10,728 nt of DNA from JBDREF01 sp043820045 (GCA_043820045.1 JBDREF010000090.1:1-10728), one strand, 5' to 3'. Shown: positions 1 to 6,761, counted from the first letter of the stretch. Notes: generated by a model from the sequence alone, not told the origin. A program made the numbers and translations.

Positions 1-1
1 T

Positions 2-463
2 TGGATCGATGGTTTCGGGACCGCGGACAACGGCGCCATCGTGGGTAATGACCTTCCTCCGTATGCAGAGCAGACTATCGTCCACGGCGGCAGTCAATCG
101 ATGATATATCGCTACGACAACAACCTCAAGACTTCCGAGGCGACTCTGACGCTGGTTTGGCCGCGCGACTGGACTGAAGAAGGCGTCACGAAGCTGTCAC
201 TGTGGTTCCGCGGCTCGCCGTCGAACTCCGTAGAGCGGATGTTTGTTGCCCTTAACGGCAGTGCCGTGGTCTATCATGACGACAACGCCGCGACACAGAA
301 AATCGGATGGACGCAGTGGCCGATCGACCTGCAGGCGTTTGCCGACCAGGGCGTGACGCTCACAAATGTCGATACGATTAGCATCGGCCTTGGCACCAGG
401 AACAGCCCGGGACCGGGCGGACCAGGGACGATGTACTTCGACGACATCCGGCTGTACAGGTAG
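2..463 (+). CDS. C-terminal fragment of a secreted LamG/Fn3-like protein (5' end outside the window)
   Basis: An open frame runs from the window edge (codons from base 2) to a TAG at 461-463, giving 153 residues with no start visible. The visible part is a beta-rich, CBM-like C-terminal domain. It begins WIDGFGT, contains YAEQTIVHGG, YDNNLKTSEAT, LSLWFRG and LQAFADQG, and ends MYFDDIRLYR. It aligns without gaps to residues 562-714 of the protein at 6962-9106; I count 27 differences in 153 residues by eye, about 82% identity. It is more distantly like the end of the protein at 3274-5442. By analogy the missing upstream part probably holds a signal peptide, a LamG domain and Fn3-like repeats. 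No catalytic motif is visible. The likely role is glycan binding or surface attachment, by inference only. It converges on the sulfatase gene. Confidence 0.9.
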   Translation, partial: WIDGFGTADNGAIVGNDLPPYAEQTIVHGGSQSMIYRYDNNLKTSEATLTLVWPRDWTEEGVTKLSLWFRGSPSNSVERMFVALNGSAVVYHDDNAATQKIGWTQWPIDLQAFADQGVTLTNVDTISIGLGTRNSPGPGGPGTMYFDDIRLYR

Positions 464-500
464 TTCTAAGCGAGCCGATTGTGACGGCAGGTAATAAGTG
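2..500 (+). repeat. Duplicated 3' gene segment, copy 1 (partner 8645-9143)
   Basis: The 462 bases up to the stop codon match 8645-9106 base for base in length, with no indel. Similarity continues about 35 bases past both stops, where both copies share the pattern GCGAG-C/T-CGATTGT-G/A-ACGGC. A short hairpin with a central C-C mismatch follows in both copies (501-518 here, 9146-9165 there). Homology past the stop shows that a DNA segment was duplicated, not only a protein domain under selection. The 5' limit of this copy lies outside the window. Confidence 0.8.
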
Positions 501-577
501 CAGGGCGGCGCTCCCCTGGGGAATCAAAGGGGTACGGTACATTTTTCGATGTTGTATACAGAGCAGGTGCGTCCCTA

Positions 578-2119
578 TTATGCCCTGGAAGAGGCGGCAA
601 CCTCTTTCTTGCCGTCGTCGGGAATCCGAGCCTCCCACTCAGCGAGGAACCGGTCCAGTTCCTCGCGGACGTCATTCGTATGCGGTTCATTAATCAGGTT
701 GTTCACTTCGAGCGGATCGTTCTTGCGGTCAAACAACATCCCCGGATGAGTCCTGCCCCAGTCCCATGCAGCGTATTTCAACGGCGGAGTGATCCATTTG
801 CCCAGCTTGTAGCGCTCGCCAATTACCGTTACCTGTGACCAGTTCTCCGAAACGACGTACGGTTTCCGCGGAATACTGCCGCCGGTCAGAACGGGCGTCA
901 GCGAACGACCGGGCAAATCGTACCCGCCGCCGGGCCGGTCAATACCGGTTAACTCCAGCAACGTCGGATACAGATCCGTCAGTTCCGTCAGCCCGTCGTA
1001 AGTCCGGCCCCCTGCAAACTCGCCGGGCCAATGGAATATCAACGGAACACGCAGTGTATCCTCGTAAACATTGTGACCCACGGCGCATTTCTCGACCATG
1101 CCGTGACCGGCGACAAAATCCCCGTGATCGGATGAGTAAATGACGATTGTGTTTTCTGCAAGCCCCAAGTCTCTCAGTACCAAGAGTACTCGTCCGATAT
1201 GATAATCCACTTCGCTGACGAGTGCATAGTAGTAAGCAATGTACCTGCGATAGATGGCGTGATCCTTTGCCGCCGTGCCGCAATTCCAGGGAGGCTTAGT
1301 CTGAGTGCGCCATTCCCTCATTCGCTGCGGCAGATTCTCCACCGGCTCGCTGATGTTGCCCGGCAGTTCGATTTTGTCGAGATCGTAAAGCCGGGCCCAT
1401 CGCTCCAGCGGCGTATATGGCTGGTGAGGGTAGATAAACGAAGACCAGCAGAAGAACGGACGCTCCTCATTCTTGGCCGTACGGAGAAAGTCAATGCTCT
1501 TGTCTGCAGCATAAGCGGTTGTTCGGTTCTCAGCAGCAGTACGAGAAATGTGAGCCATCAGCGAGGCTTCGTGCGATTCTTTGAAATCGCGGTTGTGTGA
1601 ATCGTACTGCCCGCACCCTTTGATCCAGTCCCAGTAATTCTCATCGGATGGATCGAGTTTCGGATTGATGGTCGTGCACGAGGCGTCCCAGTCCCTCTCG
1701 CTCAGCCCGCGGGGAAAATGCCTTTTTCCGAAGCAGCCCGTGAGGTAGCCGTTGACACGGAGCAATGAATGAAGAGGGTGGAGCCTCTCCGGATGCGGCG
1801 GAGCGTCGTTGTTGTAAATCACCCCCGTTGTTCTGGGGTACAACCCGGTAAACATCGAAGTGCGCGACGGAACACAAATTCCATCCGGACAATACGCTCT
1901 GGAGAATAGAACTCCTTCGCTCGCCAACCGGTCGAGGTGTGGCGTCTTGACCAACGGATGGCCCGCACACCCCATGACGCCGGCGTGATGTTGGTCGCTG
2001 AAAAGCAGCAGAATGTTTGGCCTGCCGCGCTTCTTCTTCGCCAATTTCGATGCGTAGCTTCCACATGCTGCGGCAGCCGTGCTCATCGCTGATACTTTGA
2101 GAAATGTCCGTCGTTTCAT
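578..2119 (-). CDS. Type I (formylglycine) sulfatase with twin-arginine signal
   Basis: The 513-residue product belongs to the S1/arylsulfatase family of the alkaline-phosphatase superfamily, which hydrolyses sulfate esters. The start chosen is the ATG at 2119, preceded by an AAAGGGG-type ribosome site; it yields MKRRTFLKVS, a Tat signal (RRTFLK). Cys19 in AAAACG might be a lipobox, which is uncertain. Visible motifs are SDQ at 41-43 (metal-ligand region), CVPSR at 82-86 (Cys82 is the residue matured to formylglycine), GKRH at 131-134, SDHGD at 330-334 (metal ligands) and Lys344. The C-terminal part has the usual YKLGKW and LFDRKNDPLEVNNL segments. The length is typical and the gene looks intact. 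The expected location is periplasmic or surface after Tat export; formylglycine must be made by an enzyme not seen in this window. With the nearby GH117 gene, a sulfated galactan substrate is plausible, but the sequence alone does not fix the substrate. Confidence 0.95.
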   Translation of the reverse strand: MKRRTFLKVSAMSTAAAACGSYASKLAKKKRGRPNILLLFSDQHHAGVMGCAGHPLVKTPHLDRLASEGVLFSRAYCPDGICVPSRTSMFTGLYPRTTGVIYNNDAPPHPERLHPLHSLLRVNGYLTGCFGKRHFPRGLSERDWDASCTTINPKLDPSDENYWDWIKGCGQYDSHNRDFKESHEASLMAHISRTAAENRTTAYAADKSIDFLRTAKNEERPFFCWSSFIYPHQPYTPLERWARLYDLDKIELPGNISEPVENLPQRMREWRTQTKPPWNCGTAAKDHAIYRRYIAYYYALVSEVDYHIGRVLLVLRDLGLAENTIVIYSSDHGDFVAGHGMVEKCAVGHNVYEDTLRVPLIFHWPGEFAGGRTYDGLTELTDLYPTLLELTGIDRPGGGYDLPGRSLTPVLTGGSIPRKPYVVSENWSQVTVIGERYKLGKWITPPLKYAAWDWGRTHPGMLFDRKNDPLEVNNLINEPHTNDVREELDRFLAEWEARIPDDGKKEVAASSRA

Positions 2120-2260
2120 CGATACCCCTTTACTACAGCCAAAGACTGACGTAATGTAGCATTTCCGGGGAAGAATTGCCAGAACCGGCTGAACCATGTC
2201 GTCCGGATGGATAGGGGGGGACGCGCCCTGTTTTATGTTGTCGTGTTCTGGAAGTTCGAC

Positions 2261-2275
2261 TATGGACAGTCCATA
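2261..2275. promoter_or_regulatory. 15-base perfect inverted repeat, possible operator
   Basis: TATGGAC-A-GTCCATA is a 7+1+7 perfect inverted repeat. It sits between the cold-shock terminator and the sulfatase gene, about 140 bases upstream of the sulfatase start on the minus strand. A partial match (GACTATGGACAG) recurs at 2768-2779 without its right arm. The spacing suits a regulator site for the sulfatase, but no matching promoter is clear and its outermost bases touch the terminator T-run. Confidence 0.3.
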
Positions 2276-2302
2276 AAAAAGGCCCTGCCGGTTGGCAGGG
2301 CC
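2275..2302 (-). terminator. Rho-independent terminator of the cold-shock gene
   Basis: On the minus strand a perfect 9-bp stem GGCCCTGCC/GGCAGGGCC with a 4-base AACC loop is followed directly by six T. It begins 27 bases past the cold-shock stop codon, so it ends that transcript before the sulfatase gene, which is on the same strand. Confidence 0.92.
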
Positions 2303-2329
2303 TCTCGGTGCTCGATCATTGTTGTGTGC

Positions 2330-2533
2330 TTAGCAGGGAGTTACGCTCGTCGCGCATGGGCCTTTTTTGCCCTGCCCCACTTGAAAATCAACCTTTTGGC
2401 CTTCATCGAGTGATGCATAGCCTGTGGTCTTAACCTCCGAGTGGTGGACGAACAAATCCTCGCCGCCGTCGTCCGGATTAATAAAACCAAATCCCTTACT
2501 TGCATTGAACCATTTTACTGTACCTTTACTCAC
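2330..2533 (-). CDS. Cold-shock domain protein (CspA family)
   Basis: The 67-residue product is a single OB-fold cold-shock domain that binds single-stranded RNA and DNA and can act as an RNA chaperone in the cytoplasm. MSKGTVKWFNASKGFGFI carries RNP1 (KGFGFI, 13-18), and RNP2 is LFVHHS (27-32). The GTG at 2533 is chosen as start because AAGGAG lies 8 bases upstream and MSKGTVKWF is the usual family N-terminus; an in-frame TTG at 2560 would add nine residues but falls upstream of that ribosome site. The end GPCATSVTPC is slightly unusual in carrying two cysteines. The gene is monocistronic, with its own candidate promoter, leader and terminator, and it diverges from the zinc-finger gene. Length and motifs fit the family fully. 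Confidence 0.95.
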   Translation of the reverse strand: MSKGTVKWFNASKGFGFINPDDGGEDLFVHHSEVKTTGYASLDEGQKVDFQVGQGKKGPCATSVTPC

Positions 2534-2574
2534 TTTTACTGCTCCTTGGCCTGTTTCCAAGCCGCATAAATAGT

Positions 2575-2615
2575 ATCTCTCATTCTTAGTTTACTGGGGG
2601 ATACTCCTGAGAGAT
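2575..2615 (-). promoter_or_regulatory. Structured 5' leader of the cold-shock gene
   Basis: An 8-bp perfect stem (ATCTCTCA at 2575-2582 with TGAGAGAT at 2608-2615) lies within the predicted untranslated leader, 42 bases upstream of the GTG start. Leaders of cspA-type genes are known to be long and structured and to refold with temperature. Whether this one does so is inference; only the inverted repeat is directly visible. Confidence 0.4.
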
Positions 2616-2642
2616 GAAAGAATATTCGCCACTAAAAACCTC

Positions 2643-2670
2643 AATATAACATAATAACCGTGTGACGCAA
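2643..2670 (-). promoter_or_regulatory. Candidate promoter of the cold-shock gene
   Basis: On the minus strand TTGCGT (2670-2665) and TATATT (2648-2643) are separated by 16 bases, in AT-rich sequence. Transcription would start near 2636, giving a leader of about 100 bases. The -35 box is imperfect and the spacer is short, so confidence is moderate. Confidence 0.4.
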
Positions 2671-2700
2671 GAAAAATATTTATTTTTTATGGAGAAAAGC

Positions 2701-2740
2701 GAAATTTAATTTCATCGCCGATTGGCTTGCAAAACAAGCC
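2701..2740. other. Two adjacent inverted repeats between the divergent cold-shock and zinc-finger genes
   Basis: GAAATT-T-AATTTC (2701-2713) is a 6+1+6 inverted repeat. GGCTTG-CAAAA-CAAGCC (2724-2740) is a 6-bp hairpin with a 5-base loop. Neither has a T-run that would make it a terminator, and both sit upstream of the cold-shock -35 box. They may be regulator sites or a small structured transcript. The rest of 2534-2971 holds the promoters and leaders listed separately, and I see no gene in it. Confidence 0.3.
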
Positions 2741-2845
2741 CTCGCATACCTTTTCCCTGCGGAGACAGACTATGGACAGCCACAATCCTTGTGCCGAACG
2801 GGATTGGTTCTGCTCCGAGATAGAAGGAAAACAGGAAAAGATCGC

Positions 2846-2873
2846 TTGACAAAGCCCAATAATGTGGTATAAA
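2846..2873 (+). promoter_or_regulatory. Sigma70-type promoter for the zinc-finger gene
   Basis: A perfect TTGACA (2846-2851) and TATAAA (2868-2873) are 16 bases apart. Transcription would start near 2880, giving a leader of about 90 bases before the zinc-finger ATG at 2972. This is the best promoter match in the window. Confidence 0.65.
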
Positions 2874-2885
2874 TAATGTACTACA

Positions 2886-2904
2886 TAAAGATTAGAAATC
2901 TTTA
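2886..2904 (+). promoter_or_regulatory. Perfect 8-bp inverted repeat at the start of the zinc-finger transcript
   Basis: TAAAGATT-AGA-AATCTTTA is an 8+3+8 perfect inverted repeat beginning about six bases after the predicted transcription start. It could be an operator that blocks early elongation, or a 5' hairpin in the RNA that stabilises it or controls translation. No T-run follows, so it is not an ordinary terminator. Confidence 0.5.
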
Positions 2905-2971
2905 GGCCCCAGACGAAGACAACTAACCTTTACGGCTTTTCTGTTTAGTGATTTACCTAATAGGAGTGACG

Positions 2972-3133
2972 ATGGCAAAAACACTAAAGACTTCGGCTGA
3001 TGACAGGAAATGCGAGTTTCCGGAATGCAAGCGTACCTTGAGTATCTATAACCATGAGGATTACTGTCATGTGCATCGCGAGCAGGTGTCTCTGGAGCGA
3101 ATGCGTAAGGTTCCATATCACCATCCTGTATAA
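2972..3133 (+). CDS. Small zinc-finger protein, family not recognised
   Basis: The product is 53 residues, starting MAKTLKTSADD. ATG 2972 is chosen because AGGAG lies 6 bases upstream; a GTG at 2948 is in frame but has no such site. Likely zinc ligands are Cys14 and Cys19 (CEFPEC), Cys32 and His35 (YCHVH), arranged C-x4-C-x12-C-x2-H around a central LSIYNHEDY segment. The tail is basic and rich in His. No signal peptide or membrane segment is present, so a cytoplasmic nucleic-acid- or protein-binding role is likely, by inference. The gene has its own strong promoter and a perfect inverted repeat in the leader, and stands alone between the cold-shock gene and the convergent LamG gene. The motif, ribosome site and promoter together argue that it is real despite its size. 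Confidence 0.8.
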   Translation: MAKTLKTSADDRKCEFPECKRTLSIYNHEDYCHVHREQVSLERMRKVPYHHPV

Positions 3134-3190
3134 ACCGATGCTATGGAGTTTCGTAGGACCGTCAAATCCTTGCCCATATTGATCTTCCTG

Positions 3191-3224
3191 AGAAAAGAGC
3201 CCATACCGGAACATCGATATAGGC
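3191..3224 (-). terminator. Candidate terminator after the LamG/Fn3-like gene
   Basis: On the minus strand GCCTATA (3224-3218) pairs with TATGGGC (3205-3199) through seven pairs including one T-G, with a 12-base loop, and is followed by TCTTTTCTC. It lies 50 bases past the stop of the 722-residue gene and between two convergent genes. The large loop and short T-run make it a weak call. Confidence 0.4.
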
Positions 3225-3273
3225 CCTGAAATAACGCAAGTCTGATGCTGCTCCACGAAAGCGGCCTGCTCTC

Positions 3274-5442
3274 TTAAGGAGCGACTTTCGGGCGATACAG
3301 CCTTATGTCATCGAAGTACATCTTCCCCGAGCCGCCGGGCGTGGTAGTATTGCCTCTCGTACCCACGCCGACAGCGATCTTATCAACGTTCTTCAGATCG
3401 ATGCCCTGATCGGCAAAGACCTGAAGCTGGATAACCCACTGCGTCCAGGCGCCTTTGGTTGTTGCATTCGCATCTTCATGATACACCACGGCAGGAGTGC
3501 CGCTCGGATTGTATACGGCCACATACAGTCGGTCGGGGGCGTTAGCCGAATCGCCGCGGAACCACAGCGACAATTCCGCAATACCTTCGGCAGTCCAGTC
3601 ACGCATAGAGGTCAATGTCAGTTCCACTTGCGAATAATTGGCGAAGCCCTGCTTGTTGTTGTCATAGGCAACCGGCATAGACTGGTTGCCGCCGTGAACA
3701 ATAGTCTCCTCCGCATAGGATGCTGTGGTTTCATCGCCCACAGCGGCTCCTGTGCCGTTACCGGCGAAGTAAGGCGGGCTCTGAGGTGTGCCATAGCCCA
3801 GCCCGTCGTGCCACGAGTACCAGATCTGATTGGCCCCGCCGTCGTAACTCTCGAAATCATCTATGACGGCGAAGTTGGCCGTAGTGAAACTCCAGACCTT
3901 GCCGAGCCACGGGCTGTCGGCGTTGGCGCTGTTGACTTCATCGATGCGCCAGTAATACGTTGTTTCCCACGTCAGCTCGCCGGGGTCGTAGCTCTCGGCG
4001 CCGATGGCCTTGGCGCCTTTGTACTCGGGCGAGGATTTCGTGGCATTTGCTACGGCGTCAGCATCGTCACCGAAGTAAACCTGATGCGATGCGGCGTACA
4101 CTCCGGCGGTCCAGGTGAGAATCGGCGTCTGCTCCACGTCCACAGCGGCGTTGGCCGGATTCGGGTCGCCGACCGCGCCCTGAGTTGTTAAACTCCAGAC
4201 GTCGCCTCTGTAGGTAGCGGTGCCGTCGAACTCATCGACGCGCCAGTAGTAAGTCTTGGCCAATTCGAGCGGGCCGGGGGCATAGGCCGTAGTGCCTTGC
4301 TGCACGCCCACGGTAGCACTATTGACATCGTCGAAATCAGTGCCGAAGTAAACGGTGTGCAGTTTCGCGCCGAAACCCGCCGTCCAGTTGAGCGTGGCAT
4401 TCAGACTGACGGACTCGGCGCCGTCGGCCGGGTCCGGGGCATAGGCTGTATTCGGCGGAACCGAGAAGCTCCATACTGGGCCTTTCCATGGGCTGTTCGG
4501 CTCGGCATCGTTAACCTCATCGATTCGCCAGTAGTAAGTCGTTCCCGGGACAAGACCGTCCGGGTAGGCGAATCCGGGGAAGCCTGCAACCAGAGTCGTT
4601 GCCGCCTGATTGCCTTGGAATGCACCTTCGACTGCGTCGTTCACATCATCGAAACTATCGCCCAGATAGACATTGTGCGAGACTGCGAGATCTCCCGCCG
4701 TCCAGCTCAGGTTCACCCACGTATCTTCATGGACGGCTCCGTCGGGCGGAATGGGATCGCGGGCCGTGAAGCGCGGCGGGTTGGCTAAAGCCTTTATCTC
4801 GGCCTCCGACAAGACATGGTCGTAGATTCGCACGTCATCCAGCAGACCTCCATAGTGTTCCCCGGCGGCAGCCCCGCCCCGATGGCCCAGGAGAAGCGTC
4901 GTTTCGGTTGGCGTGCTGGGGACCTCAGCCGTTCCTGCGACCAGCAGCTCTCCGTCGAAATATATCTCCGCCGCCTCAGTTGTACTATCGTACGTGGTTG
5001 CCACGTGATACCACTGGTTAGCGGTCAGTGCGCCCGCGCCGGTTCCCGTCGTTGCGCTGCCGCTGTCAAACAATTCGTTTTTCAACTCTCCGTTGCCGCG
5101 AAGCCACACCTCATAGTCGCCTCCTGCGCCGAGGATCCGCTCCTTACTCTTGGCCAGGGCCGGGTTGATCCAAAAGGCAATCGTACCTTGCGGCGGCGGG
5201 ACGAAATCGAGAACTGTAACTACGTCATCGGCGCCGTCGAAGCTCAAAGCGTAGCCGGCTTTGCCCGGGACGGACGCTGCGCCCTCTATAGTGCCGTTCA
5301 GGCTCCCGACGGAATCTGCGGCCGTCGCGGCTCCGGCGGCCGTGTCTTCGTCGAGTCTCCAGTGGTGAATCAGCCCCGCCCGCGCCGAGGTCATTGAGAT
5401 AGCAAGCCCAAGAACGATGAAACAAGTCACTTTTTTGCACAT
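3274..5442 (-). CDS. Secreted LamG + three Fn3-like repeats + C-terminal CBM-like domain protein (722 aa)
   Basis: The ATG at 5442 follows AAGGAGAACATT, a strong ribosome site. Residues 1-22 (MCKKVTCFIVLGLAISM...ARA) form a signal peptide. Residues 23-222 are a LamG/concanavalin A-like domain (LIHHWRLDEDT, ALSFDGADD, WYHVATTYD, GLLDDVRIYDHVLSEAE). Three Fn3-like repeats follow at about 226-330, 333-420 and 424-522, with TYYWRIDEVN, TYYWRVDEFD and TYYWRIDEVN near their ends. A C-terminal beta-rich domain (524-718) runs from IDDFESYDG to MYFDDIRLYR. There is no catalytic motif, dockerin, PEP-CTERM or sortase signal. The role is probably glycan binding or an extracellular scaffold. It lies 66 bases downstream of a short LamG remnant that ends the broken propeller gene and is probably co-transcribed with it. 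It is a paralogue of the gene at 6962-9106, in inverted orientation. Confidence 0.93.
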   Translation of the reverse strand: MCKKVTCFIVLGLAISMTSARAGLIHHWRLDEDTAAGAATAADSVGSLNGTIEGAASVPGKAGYALSFDGADDVVTVLDFVPPPQGTIAFWINPALAKSKERILGAGGDYEVWLRGNGELKNELFDSGSATTGTGAGALTANQWYHVATTYDSTTEAAEIYFDGELLVAGTAEVPSTPTETTLLLGHRGGAAAGEHYGGLLDDVRIYDHVLSEAEIKALANPPRFTARDPIPPDGAVHEDTWVNLSWTAGDLAVSHNVYLGDSFDDVNDAVEGAFQGNQAATTLVAGFPGFAYPDGLVPGTTYYWRIDEVNDAEPNSPWKGPVWSFSVPPNTAYAPDPADGAESVSLNATLNWTAGFGAKLHTVYFGTDFDDVNSATVGVQQGTTAYAPGPLELAKTYYWRVDEFDGTATYRGDVWSLTTQGAVGDPNPANAAVDVEQTPILTWTAGVYAASHQVYFGDDADAVANATKSSPEYKGAKAIGAESYDPGELTWETTYYWRIDEVNSANADSPWLGKVWSFTTANFAVIDDFESYDGGANQIWYSWHDGLGYGTPQSPPYFAGNGTGAAVGDETTASYAEETIVHGGNQSMPVAYDNNKQGFANYSQVELTLTSMRDWTAEGIAELSLWFRGDSANAPDRLYVAVYNPSGTPAVVYHEDANATTKGAWTQWVIQLQVFADQGIDLKNVDKIAVGVGTRGNTTTPGGSGKMYFDDIRLYRPKVAP

Positions 5443-5508
5443 AATGTTCTCCTTCCAAAAGTCGCAGGTGGGTCTTGGCCAACCATTATTGATCTACCGC
5501 TTATGCTC

Positions 5509-5580
5509 CTACGGCGTCACTGTCAGATTATAGATTCGGATATCATCAACCACGCCGGCGAAAAAACTGCCCGGTTCGAG
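5509..5580 (-). pseudogene. Remnant 3' end of a lost LamG-domain gene
   Basis: In a different minus-strand frame from the propeller gene, the bases up to TAG at 5509-5511 read FFAGVVDDIRIYNLTVTP and stop. This is the characteristic last strand and C-terminus of a LamG domain; compare FIGTIDDIRIYDTVLT and YGGLLDDVRIYDHVLS in the two intact LamG proteins here. The rest of that LamG domain is absent. The remnant overlaps the final codons of the propeller gene, which enters it out of frame. A deletion joining two genes is the simplest reading; a sequencing indel inside a propeller-LamG fusion would not explain the missing LamG body. Confidence 0.75.
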
Positions 5581-6392
5581 GTTCCTGCCTGGGCGCGGCT
5601 GCGCATCACGAGAAGGTAGCGCCCGAGCGGCGCATTGTACGTTACGTCGATTCGGTTGCAGCCGCCGCCGAAAATGAACACGGCCCTGCGCTGGTCGATG
5701 TCACCGGACCAGAGCGGATTGCCTTCGGCATCGAGGCCCTCGAAAAACTCGTAATCATCTCTGTCGGTAATGCTCTCTATGGGCACACGCGCCAGAACCA
5801 CCGTGTCGGTCTCATCGTAGGCGCTGGGTGTGTCGGGCGAGTACACATAAACGTAGCCGTCCCTTGCCCCGGCGTAGTTCTGTCCGAAGTTCAGGAAACA
5901 CGGGTAGCCCAATTCGGCGAATTTCCACGGGCTCCAGGTCCAGGTTGACGCATGGTCCGACGACCAGGCGAGCTGGCTTTGCCGGCCGTTATTGTCTGCA
6001 TTGCGAACTAACATGTAAAGCGTGCCGTTGACCATGAGCATCCCGCTGGCCTTTTTGCCGCTCCTGCCGTCGCCTTTTAGCTCGCCGGTGGCCGAGCGGA
6101 TGTTCACTCCGATACCGGGGGCAGGGCCGCTGACTTTGACGAAGCCCATGCTCAGTTTTTCCGGGACCTTCGGATCGAAGCCCCAGCCGTCGCCGTAGGC
6201 GGTGTATTGTTCGCCGTCGTCGGCCCACGTGATGGGCCAGTTATCACTGCCGGTCGCCTGATAGACGATGGTTCCGGCGTCGGCCCAGGTGACCCCGGTG
6301 ATGACACTGCTCATGGGGTAGGGCGGCCCCTGCTGGGCAGCCGCCGATGCAGCAAGCAATGCCAGTATCAGTGCGATACCTTTAGTGTTCAT
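5523..6392 (-). CDS. Secreted propeller-like (DUF4185-like) protein, C-terminally truncated
   Basis: The product from ATG 6392 is 289 residues. MNTKGIALILALLAASAAAQQ is a clear signal peptide. The in-frame extension to 6521 looks non-coding and has a poor start, so it is not used. The mature part has repeated beta-strand motifs (DNWPITWADDGEQYTAYGDGWG, GTLYMLVRNADNNGRQSQLAWSSD, YVYVYSPDTPSAYDETD, CNRIDVTYNAPLGRYLL) resembling a sialidase-like or DUF4185-type beta-propeller found in planctomycetal polysaccharide loci. The family name is from memory and tentative; the activity is unknown. After MRSRAQAG near residue 270 the family-like sequence stops, and the last ~19 codons are an out-of-frame reading of a LamG tail ending at TGA 5523-5525. 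From memory of related proteins I expect a further C-terminal portion, so the protein is probably non-functional or altered. It is first in a minus-strand unit with the 722-residue LamG gene. Confidence 0.8.
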   Translation of the reverse strand: MNTKGIALILALLAASAAAQQGPPYPMSSVITGVTWADAGTIVYQATGSDNWPITWADDGEQYTAYGDGWGFDPKVPEKLSMGFVKVSGPAPGIGVNIRSATGELKGDGRSGKKASGMLMVNGTLYMLVRNADNNGRQSQLAWSSDHASTWTWSPWKFAELGYPCFLNFGQNYAGARDGYVYVYSPDTPSAYDETDTVVLARVPIESITDRDDYEFFEGLDAEGNPLWSGDIDQRRAVFIFGGGCNRIDVTYNAPLGRYLLVMRSRAQAGTSNRAVFSPAWLMISESII

Positions 6393-6526
6393 ACTCGCAG
6401 TCTCTCTCGAGCGTCTTTCGAAGCCGGCATCAGATTTGAGAATCAGACTTAGCGCACGCACTCCGCCCAAAAACCGGGATTTCCCGTATGTACTTCGCTG
6501 AAACACTCCTGCAAGAACCAACTCTC

Positions 6527-6555
6527 ATGATAACGCAACTCTGCCTTGACTGCAA
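6527..6555 (-). promoter_or_regulatory. Candidate promoter for the minus-strand propeller/LamG unit
   Basis: On the minus strand TTGCAG (6555-6550) and TATCAT (6532-6527) are 17 bases apart. Transcription would start near 6520, about 130 bases before the propeller ATG. The -10 box is good and the -35 box weak. Confidence 0.3.
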
Positions 6556-6637
6556 CCATATTCCGGCAGGTTCGACACGCCGTGCCGCACCAGGGGAATT
6601 CTGAGCCTTTGGGCCGGGTGAGGCCGGGAGATTTTGC

Positions 6638-6667
6638 TTGACCTGAAGGTCGCGGATTTGGTATCTT
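6638..6667 (+). promoter_or_regulatory. Candidate promoter for the 714-residue LamG gene and GH117 gene
   Basis: TTGACC (6638-6643) and TATCTT (6662-6667) are 18 bases apart. The spacer begins with a 5+2+5 inverted repeat (GACCT-GA-AGGTC, 6640-6651) overlapping the -35 box, as an operator might. The leader to ATG 6962 would be long, about 290 bases. Confidence 0.4.
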
Positions 6668-6761
6668 GAATACTATACAGCATGTGTGGATTTTGGCTCT
6701 TAGGCAGGTGAGTTTTCGGCCGTTCTTGACGATTTTCTCAGAAGGCGAAGAGCCGGAAAGT

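Noticed and set aside
501..518. CAGGG...CCCTG hairpin as a terminator for the first gene
   Set aside because: The stem has a mismatch and the nearest T-run (542-546) is too far away. It is kept only as part of the duplicated flank.
589..606. AAGAGG/CCTCTT hairpin at the end of the sulfatase gene as a terminator
   Set aside because: It lies inside the coding sequence and is not followed by a T-run on the minus strand.
835..1600. Plus-strand open frames inside the sulfatase gene
   Set aside because: They are antisense to a well-conserved sulfatase and contain no ribosome site or domain.
2214..2220. Run of seven G as a phase-variable tract
   Set aside because: It is short, lies outside any coding frame and is not placed in a promoter spacer that I can define.
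2207..2413. Plus-strand frame of 68 codons over the cold-shock terminator
   Set aside because: It covers the terminator and the end of the cold-shock gene on the opposite strand and has no domain.
3478..5397. Long plus-strand open frames (3478-4191, 4297-4788, 4816-5397)
   Set aside because: They lie antisense to the intact 722-residue LamG/Fn3-like gene, have no recognisable domains, and read as shadows of its GC-rich codons.
6393..6521. N-terminal extension of the propeller gene to 6521
   Set aside because: The extension precedes a textbook signal peptide beginning at ATG 6392; a signal peptide is expected at the N-terminus.
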